This document shows, piece after piece, positions 1-7,095 of a DNA stretch of 61,255 nucleotides. Under the pieces are notes generated by a model that was not told the DNA's origin, did not search any database, and saw only the letters and a list, made by a program, of their open reading frames with translations. The DNA lies in the NCBI GenBank assembly GCA_946626595.1, contig CAMOUQ010000006.1, positions 1 to 61,255 of the forward strand, in the 5' to 3' direction. A program made the translations under genes and the position numbers. Within the stretch, counting starts at the first letter, position 1; every line of letters starts with the position of its first letter. This DNA is from an uncultured Prevotellaceae bacterium (GTDB taxonomy: Bacteria > Bacteroidota > Bacteroidia > Bacteroidales > Bacteroidaceae).

Positions 1-8
1 AATGTATT

Positions 9-200
9 TTAATCCTCGAAGTCGTCATCCTCGTTGTTGCCCCAGATGTCCCAGGCGTTATCCTCGCGACCGAGGACGGCTTTGCCGGAATTTGCAGACG
101 TGCCATAAACGGTGGTACCTGTAATGCTACCTGTAAGCAGCTGGTGCTGAATGCTGACAACGGTGATTTTGGTCAGCGGAGAAATATATGTCTTTTTCAT
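9..200 (-). CDS. Small protein of unknown function (63 aa)
   Basis: A complete 63-residue ORF with ATG start and TAA stop. It begins MKKTYISPLTKI, has a short hydrophobic stretch (HQLLTGSITG) and ends in a very acidic tail (NNEDDDFED). Short proteins with an MKKxYIxP-type start and an acidic tail are common in Prevotella, often beside secreted proteins; I know of no function for them. It lies 39 bp downstream of the secreted repeat protein on the same strand, so the two may share a transcript. There is no clear signal-peptidase site and no lipobox. It is probably real because start, composition and position fit, but the role is open. Confidence 0.55.
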   Translation of the reverse strand: MKKTYISPLTKITVVSIQHQLLTGSITGTTVYGTSANSGKAVLGREDNAWDIWGNNEDDDFED

Positions 201-239
201 TGCTCTTTCTATTTATTTATATATGTACAAACTTATTTT

Positions 240-2393
240 TTACTTCACAATCTTCTTACCGTTCACGATGTAGATGCCCTTCTGAGCCTTAACTACGCGG
301 CGGCCGCTCAGGTCGAAGATTTCACTTCTCATTTTCTCATTTTCTCCATTTCTCATTTCCTCAATGCCAGTCTCCTCGCCGTTCTGATAGTCAACGGTCA
401 GGTTATGAACCGGAGCACCCGATGCGGTCAGGTAAGCACGGAAGGGATTAATGGTGATGGGGTCGCTGTCCTCCACCTTATAGAAACCAATGGCGCTTTC
501 GACATTCTGCAGCACGTAGCTGCCCGTGGGCACTGCACCCGCAGCAAACACGCCTGTCATGTCGCCTGCGGTATTTGCGGCCTCGGCAACAACAGCACCA
601 GAACCCGTAAAGGTCTTTTCACCACTACCGTTCAGCAGCACGGGAGTGTTGGCCGGAATAGTTGTCGCCACAGGAGTAGCCGTAGCCTTGTCGCCACCGG
701 TATAGCTCAGTGTATAGGCCGTAACGCCAGCAGGAATAGTGGCTTCGAAGGGCAAGCAGAGCGTAGCAGCGCCAGCTGCACTAATCGTTGTAGTATAAGT
801 AGCTGCAGTAGCCGTGAAGTCAGCAGGAGCCTTGAAGGGATGGCCGTCGGTCAGCACGAGGTTTTCGCAGGTGCCGCCTACAATCACGTTCTGAGAGTTG
901 GTCACCATGCCAGCGTTAGCTGTGATAAGACAGTTGGGGTTGGTGGTAGCCAGAGCTGTGGCCTTGGTGATGCCAGTGGCATCGATAGCAGTTGCAGCCT
1001 CATCAGCAAGAGCACGGGTGGCGGGAACAGTGAGTTCACCAGCGCCAGTCAGCACATAACTATAAGGTGCCGAGCCAGCAGCGACGCTGATAGCATTGAC
1101 AACACCGATATAGTTCACGAGTGCCTTTCCGTCGGCGTCACGTGGATTAGCCCAGGTTTGTGATGCCTTAAAGCCATTGATGTGTACATAGGTTGCTCCA
1201 CTCTGTGCAGCATATACATCAGCCAAATTGAGTGTACCCACGCCATCCTCACCAATTGTCACAAAGAACGTGTATGTGCCAGAAGAGTACTCGGCGCGAT
1301 TGATGAACAGACGTACTACATCGCCAGCTGCTCCATAGAGTTTTACGGCACTATAGTTGGTGACATCAATGTAAGAGAGATGATTTTCACCATTGGGGCC
1401 GGCATCGGTGCCATAGAGTGTAGCATCAGTGCTTGTTCCAAGATTATTGACACAACCCTGACCTTCGTTTACATAGGGGAGCGTTGTTAGGTCAGTGACA
1501 CCCTCGGGGAATTCAAAGGGTTTCTCAACCAAAGTGATGTGGTCCACTTGTGCCTCTGCACCGGGAGCACTGGCCTTGACACCGTTGATGTGGATGTAGG
1601 TGGCACCTTCCTGTGCGGCAAACACATCAGAGAAGTCGAGCGTACCCACACCATCAGCGATGGTCACAAAGAACTGGAAGGTACCGGTTGCATACTCGGC
1701 ACGGTTGATGAACAGGCGAACAATGCCGTCCGGGCCATAGAGCTTCACTGCGCTATAGTCGGTGGCATCGATGTAAGAAAGCTTGCCATCAGCAGGGCCG
1801 TTATCGGTGCCGTAGATGGGTGCTGAGGTCTTCATTCCGAGATTGTTGGCGCAACCCTGTCCTTCATTAACCCAAGGCAGGGTGTTGATTTCCACCTCGC
1901 CGTCGGGAAGTACGAACGGGTCGGGGTCAGGGAATGTAATGGCAGAGCCACTGACGGTGATGCTGCTCAAGTTGAGAGTTGTGTTATAAGCCGAAGCCTT
2001 AACACCATTGAGATGGATATACTGCGCCTTCGGCTGATTAGTGAGAATGGTGTTGCAGTCAAATGTACCAACGCCTTCCGAATTGATGTCAACGAAGAAA
2101 ATGCCGTTGTCGCCTGCCTCTTCACGGTTGATGAACAGACGTGCTGTCTGACCGGCAGTGCCATAGAGTTTGATGATGCCGTAATCCGAGACATCTACGT
2201 ATGAGAGGTTTGTACCGCCAGCGTCAGTACCAAAAACGGTGCCGCCGTTTGCATTGTTGAAATCTTGAGTGCAAGACTGTCCTTTTTGTACCCAAGACAG
2301 GGTGGTGATGTCAGTTTCACCTTGAGCATTTGCCACTCCCACTCCGGCAACCAACAGTGCCAGGGTGAGCATTAATTTTGTAATTTTTCTCAT
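240..2393 (-). CDS. Secreted protein with three ~137-aa repeats and a sorting-type C-terminal tail
   Basis: A 717-aa exported protein. Residues 1-24 form a signal peptide ending VANAQ. Three repeats of about 135-140 residues follow (roughly 25-155, 160-300 and 300-445), each with a TLxWVxxGQxC start, a YGTDxG segment, LSYxDxxDY, KLYG, RLFINRxE, and YIHxNGxKAS. The repeats look like all-beta modules, perhaps carbohydrate-binding; this is inference. A threonine/alanine-rich beta region follows (about 450-670). The last residues, EIFDLSGRRVVKAQKGIYIV then NGKKIVK, resemble the short type IX or Por-secretion tail seen in Prevotella. No catalytic motif is recognised. It has its own TAAATTTG promoter upstream and is unlikely to share a transcript with the regulator gene. 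Confidence 0.8.
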   Translation of the reverse strand: MRKITKLMLTLALLVAGVGVANAQGETDITTLSWVQKGQSCTQDFNNANGGTVFGTDAGGTNLSYVDVSDYGIIKLYGTAGQTARLFINREEAGDNGIFFVDINSEGVGTFDCNTILTNQPKAQYIHLNGVKASAYNTTLNLSSITVSGSAITFPDPDPFVLPDGEVEINTLPWVNEGQGCANNLGMKTSAPIYGTDNGPADGKLSYIDATDYSAVKLYGPDGIVRLFINRAEYATGTFQFFVTIADGVGTLDFSDVFAAQEGATYIHINGVKASAPGAEAQVDHITLVEKPFEFPEGVTDLTTLPYVNEGQGCVNNLGTSTDATLYGTDAGPNGENHLSYIDVTNYSAVKLYGAAGDVVRLFINRAEYSSGTYTFFVTIGEDGVGTLNLADVYAAQSGATYVHINGFKASQTWANPRDADGKALVNYIGVVNAISVAAGSAPYSYVLTGAGELTVPATRALADEAATAIDATGITKATALATTNPNCLITANAGMVTNSQNVIVGGTCENLVLTDGHPFKAPADFTATAATYTTTISAAGAATLCLPFEATIPAGVTAYTLSYTGGDKATATPVATTIPANTPVLLNGSGEKTFTGSGAVVAEAANTAGDMTGVFAAGAVPTGSYVLQNVESAIGFYKVEDSDPITINPFRAYLTASGAPVHNLTVDYQNGEETGIEEMRNGENEKMRSEIFDLSGRRVVKAQKGIYIVNGKKIVK
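322..365 (-). repeat. Low-complexity purine-rich repeat inside a coding region
   Basis: Read on the minus strand, a stretch of short GAGAAAATGAGAAA-type units encodes the linker MRNGENEKMRSE between the beta region and the C-terminal tail of the secreted repeat protein. It resembles short intergenic repeats of Bacteroidales that have been absorbed into a reading frame. Confidence 0.5.
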
Positions 2394-2436
2394 AGTTTTT
2401 TGGTTTAAAGTTTATAAAATTTGATTGAATTCGGCA

Positions 2437-2466
2437 CAAATTTAGGGTGTTACGCGCATGCGGCAA
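2437..2466 (-). promoter_or_regulatory. Bacteroidota-type promoter for the secreted repeat protein
   Basis: On the minus strand a TAAATTTG -7 element (2444 to 2437) is preceded by TTG (2466 to 2464) with 19 bp between. This matches the Bacteroidota housekeeping promoter. It would give a leader of about 40 nt. Confidence 0.6.
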
Positions 2467-2577
2467 TATAATAATGTCTCATGCAACGCGAAAAACGTAT
2501 CATAGTGAGACGCGAATCAAAAAACAAAAATAGATGCATCAATTAACAAAAATATGCCTTTCCGATTTAGTCCTCAC

Positions 2578-2701
2578 GTCGATGGGCCTCAGACAATACG
2601 TCGATGGGCCTCAGACAATACTAAGGTTGGGCCTCAAACAATACTAAGGTTGGAGCTCAGACAATACTAAGGTTGGAGCTCAGACAATACGTCGATGGAG
2701 G
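2578..2701. repeat. Tandem repeat, five 22/23-bp units plus a partial unit
   Basis: Units run 2578-2599, 2600-2621, 2622-2644, 2645-2667 and 2668-2690, with a partial unit at 2691-2701. All share the core GGnCTCAGACAATAC (unit 3 has CAAACA). The first two begin GTCGAT and the next three begin TAAGGT, so there are two sub-types. There are no unique spacers, which rules out CRISPR. Confidence 0.85.
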
Positions 2702-2703
2702 CC

Positions 2704-2719
2704 GTCCCATGCATGGGAC
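2704..2719. promoter_or_regulatory. Perfect 16-bp palindrome
   Basis: GTCCCATGCATGGGAC is a perfect inverted repeat just after the tandem array. It could be a protein-binding site or a hairpin. No regulator is assigned. Confidence 0.4.
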
Positions 2720-2924
2720 ACGCCGATACGAAGTATTGCCATTGGGGACACCACATGGCCTCCGATACACGATATTGTCACCGAAAAGGCCTATCAGCAC
2801 ATATATCGTCACCCACCTAACCGGCAGGCGCTAAGAAGGTTGCAGGCCATGAGTGACGATATGACGATTTTTTTCAGGGAAAAGGTATAGTGCGCACGCG
2901 CGCGAGAAAGGGCGAGCGGACAAA

Positions 2925-5900
2925 CTACTGCGACTTACTCTTCTCGACATATTCCGAAGGCGAGAGGCCGAAGTGCGTCTTGAAGGCTACGGAGAAGTGC
3001 GACTGGTCGGCATAGCCCACGCGGTCGGCTATCTGCGAGATGTTGATCTTGCCTTCGCGCAGCAGGCGGGCGGCCTGCTCCATGCGAAGGTTGCGCAGGA
3101 ACTTGCCCGTGGAGATGCCCGTGATTTCCTTCATCTTTCGGTGCAGCTGTGCACGGCTGATGCCCACGTCGGCTGCCATCTCGTCGACGTTGTAGTTGGG
3201 CTCCGACATGTGGGCATTGACCGAACGCATGATGCGCTCCATCAGGGCCTCGTCGTTGCCCTTCACCTGTATCTGCTCCACGCGGTCCTCCTGCTGCAGG
3301 GCACCGCTGAACTTGCCGCGCAGGCGGCGGACGTTGTCGATGAGGTTGTCTATCTGTGCGTGCAGTTCCTCCATGTCGAAGGGTTTGGCCAGGTAGGCAT
3401 CGGCCCCCATGCGCAGGCCCTGCAACCTGTTTTCGACCTCGGCCTTCGACGTGAGCATGATGACGGGCAACTGGGCCAGGTGGACGTTCTCCTTGATGTG
3501 CTTGAGCAGCGTCAGGCCATCCATCAGGGGCATCATCATGTCGGTGATGACAAGGTCGAAGCCTGCCGACTGGGTCTGACCGTCCTCGCCGCTGGCCACG
3601 AGCAGCATCTTCAGGGCTTCCTTGCCGTTGGGGGCATGGCTGAATCGGTATCGGTTGCCCAGCTGCGAGGTGATGTAGCGGGCTATCTCCGGCTCGTCGT
3701 CGACGATGAGTATGCGGAAGCGGCCAGCGGCCGGCTTAGTGTCGGCCCCGGCGGAGAGCACTTCGCGGACGGGTGGCTCCGTTATTATCTGTTCGGGGGT
3801 GAGGTGTTTGTTGCCCTTGGGCAGCGTCACCACGAAGCAGGCCCCCTGCTTGTCGGTGCGGCGCTGGGCACGTATGGTGCCGCCGTGCATCTGGGTGATG
3901 GCCCGGCAGAGGTTCAGTCCGATGCCTGTGCCCTGTATGCCCAGGCTGGTGTTGTTGCGCCCCTGATAGAAACGGTCGAAGAGGCGGTTCATGTTCTCCT
4001 CCTTCAGTCCTATGCCGTCGTCGCTGACGGAGAGTTCCACGCTGTTTTCCGTCTCGCGCAGCTGCACCTTCACCTCGCCCTTGTCGCAGGTGTACTTGAA
4101 GGCGTTGGAGAGCAGGTTGGAGACCACCTTGTCGAAGTGTATGGGGTCCACCCATGCCAGCATGCTCTGCTTGTCGTGCTCGAAAGTGAAGGCTATGCCA
4201 CGCTGGTCGGCACCGTACTGATAGAGTTTGCACACGTCGCCGACGAGTTCCACCAGATTGGTCTCCCGGCAGTGGAGCTGCAGTTGCTGCTTGTCGATGC
4301 GGCGTTGGTCGAGAATCTGGTTGACGAGTTGCAGCAGGCGCTGGGCATTGCGGTCGATGGCATCGATGGCCTCGCTGCCGGCCGACATGCCCTTCAGTTT
4401 GTCCACAGCCCCCATGATGACGGTCAGCGGCGAGCGGATGTCGTGGGTGGCATTGATGAGGAAGCGCATCTTCTCCTCATCGAGCTGCTGCATGGCCCTG
4501 CGGCGCAGGAGGTATCCGGCCAAGGCTGCCAGGCTGACAAGGCCGATGATGTAGAGGGCGTAGGCCCAGCGCGAGCGATACCAGGGGGGCGTCACCGTCA
4601 GGCGGATGACCTTGGTGGGCGAGAAGGCTGCGCCCGACCGGGCCCTGACCTGTATGCTATAGTTGCCGGGCTGCAGATGGCTGAGAACGATGGTGTTCTC
4701 CCCCTCGGGGTATTGCAGCCAGGAGTCCTTGTTGATGCGGTATTCGTAGATGATGTTATTGGGATTGTTGAAGTCGAGCAGTGAGACCTGCAGCGTGATG
4801 GTGTTGTCGAGATAGGACATGGTGTAGCTGTCGGCAAACGGACTGACGGGGTTGCCGGCAATGGAAAAGCCGGTGAGCTTGACCTCGTTCAGCTGCTTGT
4901 GGCTGCCGGTGACCTCAGAAGGGCGGAAGACGGTGAGGCCGTCGGGGTTGCCAAAGTAGACGATGTCCTCGTCCGTGTGCATGCCCACGCCGCTGACGTA
5001 CTCCTTGGCTGTGAGGCCGTTGCCGTTGACATGGCCGATGAACTCGCGCTTCTCTGCATTGTACTGCCAGATGCCCATCGAGGTGGCGCACCAGAGGTCG
5101 CCATCATGGGCCTGGGCGATGCTGACCACCGTCTTGTCGGCCAGGGCGCCTGAGTCGGGGAAGGGAACGGCCTCAGTGGCACCCCGACGGTAGTAGTAGA
5201 GGCCCTGGTCGGTGCCGATGAGGATGTCGCCCTTGCGCGTTTCGCAGAGCGAGAAGCATATCATGCCGTCCATCAGGCGGTCGAAGCCCAGGGCACGGAA
5301 ACTGTCGGTGGCAGGGTCGTAGCACGACACTCCGATAGAGGTGGCCAGCCAGATGTGGCCCTTGCTGTCGCGCATCATGGCCAGAATCCAGTTGTTCCAC
5401 AGCGTGCCCTTAGCGGTGGGATTGTCGCGGGAGTCGAACTGCCGGACGGCACCGGTGGAGGGATTATAGATGCAGAAGCCTCGCGAATAGGTGGAAATGT
5501 AGAGATTGCCCTCATCGTCATCGACAATGGCATTCACCTTCTCGGCCACCAGGTTGATGTGGTGCTGATAGGAGCCCGTGGAGGGCTGGTAGCTGTAGAG
5601 GGCCTTGTCGGTGGCCAGCCAGTAGCGGCCGCGGCGGTCGTGGAAGATGTATTCGGTGGCCTCCGGGGCGGCAGGATGGCGGACGATGCGCCCCGTGGCG
5701 TCGAAGGCAAACACACCGCTGCCAGGCACCGTGCACCAGGTGAGACCGTCGTCGCCCTGGCAGACGGAGGTGATGGTGGAACTGATGAAGTAGCGCTGGG
5801 CCTGAAAACTCCAGGCAGCAAACTGTGGCTGACGGCTGGGCAGAATAACAAGGCCCTTCGACTGGCAGCCGAGCCAGATGTTGCCCGAGTGGTCCTCGCG

Positions 5901-6794
5901 GATGGAGGTTATCTTGGCCGTATTCAAGTCCATGCCCAACAACGTACACTCCACACGTTCCAGCCGCCGACTGCCTGCCGGCAGACGGAAGAGGCCGTCG
6001 CCCATAGTACCTATATATATATTACCCTTGCTGTCCTGCAGGGCGCTGCAGAGTATGGTTTCGTGACCCAGCACCGACATGTCGATGTCGGCTTGGGTGA
6101 CCTGGCCTTGGCGGTAGGTGGAGATGCCGTGCTGACTGATGATGAGTATCTCGTCAGCCCGCTCAATGATGCCGCAGACGATGCCCTGGTCTACGAGGTA
6201 AGTGTGCACGCCGCGTTTGTCCATCATGGTCAGTTCGTTGCCGTAGCCGCATTTCCAGAAGCGCCCCTTGCGGTCCTCCATCATCTGGTTGTAGAACCAG
6301 TTGCCGGAGGGCGTGGTGTAGCCGTCCGGAATCTTGCGCAGGCTGTCGCCGCTGACCGTCCAAAGGCCGCGGCCCGAGGTACCGACGAGCAGTTCGCCGA
6401 TTTTTCGTTCCAGAATCGACGTGATGCGGGCCGAACGGACGTCGGCGGTGGAATAGTTGACGAAGCGGTCGGTGGGATAGTCGTAGCGATAGAGCCCCAT
6501 GCGGGTGCCCACCCAGAAACGTCCCTGACTGTCCCGGAAGAGGCTGGTGACGATGTTGCTACCCAGGGAGGCGGTGTCGTCGGTCTGGTGGAAATAGGTG
6601 GTGAAGTGGTAGCCGTCGAAGCGGTTCAGTCCGTAGTCGGTGGCTATCCACATGTAGCCATACTGGTCCTGACACAGGTCGTTGATGAGCATGCTGGAGA
6701 AGCGTTCGGACGGAACGAACGAGCCCGTCTGCGCAGAAACGGGACTGACCAGCACCTGCAAGAAAGCAAATAATATAAATATATAGCGACGCAT
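2925..6794 (-). CDS. Hybrid two-component system sensor/response regulator (HTCS)
   Basis: A 1289-aa one-piece sensor and regulator, the usual controller of Bacteroidota polysaccharide loci. A signal peptide (1-21) leads into periplasmic beta-propeller repeats (about 25-650, with GLYRYD- and WLAT-type blades) and a Y_Y_Y domain (about 660-735). One membrane segment lies near 743-763. The histidine kinase core has phospho-acceptor His784 in ATHDIRSP, then N (LLSNAFKYT), G1 (DDGIGL) and G2 (GTGIGL) boxes. A receiver domain (about 1033-1150) has VDDE and phospho-acceptor Asp1085 (VITDMMMP). An AraC-type DNA-binding domain (about 1185-1285) ends the protein. All key residues are intact. It is divergent from the fasciclin/SusCD operon, which is its probable target; the ligand is unknown. 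Confidence 0.96.
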   Translation of the reverse strand: MRRYIFILFAFLQVLVSPVSAQTGSFVPSERFSSMLINDLCQDQYGYMWIATDYGLNRFDGYHFTTYFHQTDDTASLGSNIVTSLFRDSQGRFWVGTRMGLYRYDYPTDRFVNYSTADVRSARITSILERKIGELLVGTSGRGLWTVSGDSLRKIPDGYTTPSGNWFYNQMMEDRKGRFWKCGYGNELTMMDKRGVHTYLVDQGIVCGIIERADEILIISQHGISTYRQGQVTQADIDMSVLGHETILCSALQDSKGNIYIGTMGDGLFRLPAGSRRLERVECTLLGMDLNTAKITSIREDHSGNIWLGCQSKGLVILPSRQPQFAAWSFQAQRYFISSTITSVCQGDDGLTWCTVPGSGVFAFDATGRIVRHPAAPEATEYIFHDRRGRYWLATDKALYSYQPSTGSYQHHINLVAEKVNAIVDDDEGNLYISTYSRGFCIYNPSTGAVRQFDSRDNPTAKGTLWNNWILAMMRDSKGHIWLATSIGVSCYDPATDSFRALGFDRLMDGMICFSLCETRKGDILIGTDQGLYYYRRGATEAVPFPDSGALADKTVVSIAQAHDGDLWCATSMGIWQYNAEKREFIGHVNGNGLTAKEYVSGVGMHTDEDIVYFGNPDGLTVFRPSEVTGSHKQLNEVKLTGFSIAGNPVSPFADSYTMSYLDNTITLQVSLLDFNNPNNIIYEYRINKDSWLQYPEGENTIVLSHLQPGNYSIQVRARSGAAFSPTKVIRLTVTPPWYRSRWAYALYIIGLVSLAALAGYLLRRRAMQQLDEEKMRFLINATHDIRSPLTVIMGAVDKLKGMSAGSEAIDAIDRNAQRLLQLVNQILDQRRIDKQQLQLHCRETNLVELVGDVCKLYQYGADQRGIAFTFEHDKQSMLAWVDPIHFDKVVSNLLSNAFKYTCDKGEVKVQLRETENSVELSVSDDGIGLKEENMNRLFDRFYQGRNNTSLGIQGTGIGLNLCRAITQMHGGTIRAQRRTDKQGACFVVTLPKGNKHLTPEQIITEPPVREVLSAGADTKPAAGRFRILIVDDEPEIARYITSQLGNRYRFSHAPNGKEALKMLLVASGEDGQTQSAGFDLVITDMMMPLMDGLTLLKHIKENVHLAQLPVIMLTSKAEVENRLQGLRMGADAYLAKPFDMEELHAQIDNLIDNVRRLRGKFSGALQQEDRVEQIQVKGNDEALMERIMRSVNAHMSEPNYNVDEMAADVGISRAQLHRKMKEITGISTGKFLRNLRMEQAARLLREGKINISQIADRVGYADQSHFSVAFKTHFGLSPSEYVEKSKSQ

Positions 6795-6849
6795 GGCGTA
6801 GGCTGATTTTGTGTTTTTTATGGTTTTTGTATCATACTCATTGACAACA

Positions 6850-6881
6850 CAAAGTTACGTTCTTCTCTCTTTCCCTCCAAA
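6850..6881 (-). promoter_or_regulatory. Promoter of the HTCS gene
   Basis: On the minus strand TTTG (6881 to 6878), 20 bp, then TAACTTTG (6857 to 6850). This is a full match to the Bacteroidota -33/-7 consensus, about 55 bp upstream of the ATG. Confidence 0.7.
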
Positions 6882-7013
6882 TTTTCGAAGACAAAATCCA
6901 CTGATATCCCCATCAAATGGGGGAAAAACGTATAAAAAAACGTCTCCAGCCTTTTGTTTTTGTCTTAAATAGCTGTACGTTTTGTCTCTTTCGTGGTTTT
7001 TGTAGCACTATAG

Positions 7014-7045
7014 TTTGGAGCAACGGAAAAAAAGAAACAACTTTG
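7014..7045 (+). promoter_or_regulatory. Promoter of the fasciclin/SusCD operon
   Basis: TTTG (7014-7017), 20 bp, then CAACTTTG (7038-7045). It differs from TAnnTTTG only in its first base, as expected for a promoter that needs an activator such as the HTCS. The leader to the first ATG would be about 45 nt. Confidence 0.6.
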
Positions 7046-7095
7046 CACAAAATATTTATTAAACAAAGTTAAAAAAACTTGAATTTAAGGTCTAC

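Larger units (their letters stand above)
2394..2924. other. Gene-free region with tandem repeats and palindrome
   Basis: This 531-bp stretch has no plausible gene. From left to right it holds the promoter of the secreted repeat protein (2437-2466), a segment with GTCTCA...TGAGAC inverted repeats and two ACGCGAA copies (about 2477-2520), an AT-rich stretch, the 22/23-bp tandem repeat (2578-2701), a perfect 16-bp palindrome (2704-2719) and about 200 bp of unassigned sequence with further GATATTGTC and GTATTG fragments in inverted orientation. The end of the regulator gene at 2925 is preceded by a CGCGCGCG-type run near 2896. Confidence 0.7.
6795..7095. other. Divergent promoter region between the HTCS and its probable target operon
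   Basis: This 301-bp region holds two opposed promoters (6850-6881 minus, 7014-7045 plus). Between them are a short inverted repeat, CCCCAT-3 nt-ATGGGG (6908-6922), two AAAAACGT copies (about 6923-6942), and two related TACGTT...CTCTTTC blocks (about 6856 and 6975). These direct repeats are candidate operators for the HTCS; this is inference from position only. Confidence 0.45.

Noticed and set aside
2578..2701. Possible CRISPR array
   Set aside because: Units abut each other with no unique spacers and there are no cas genes nearby.
2973..4784. Long plus-strand ORF opposite the HTCS gene
   Set aside because: It is an antisense frame of a gene with complete kinase, receiver and AraC motifs; its residues are low-complexity and match no family.
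5355..6773. Another long plus-strand ORF opposite the HTCS sensor domain
   Set aside because: Same reason: it mirrors the codon pattern of the real gene and has no start signals.
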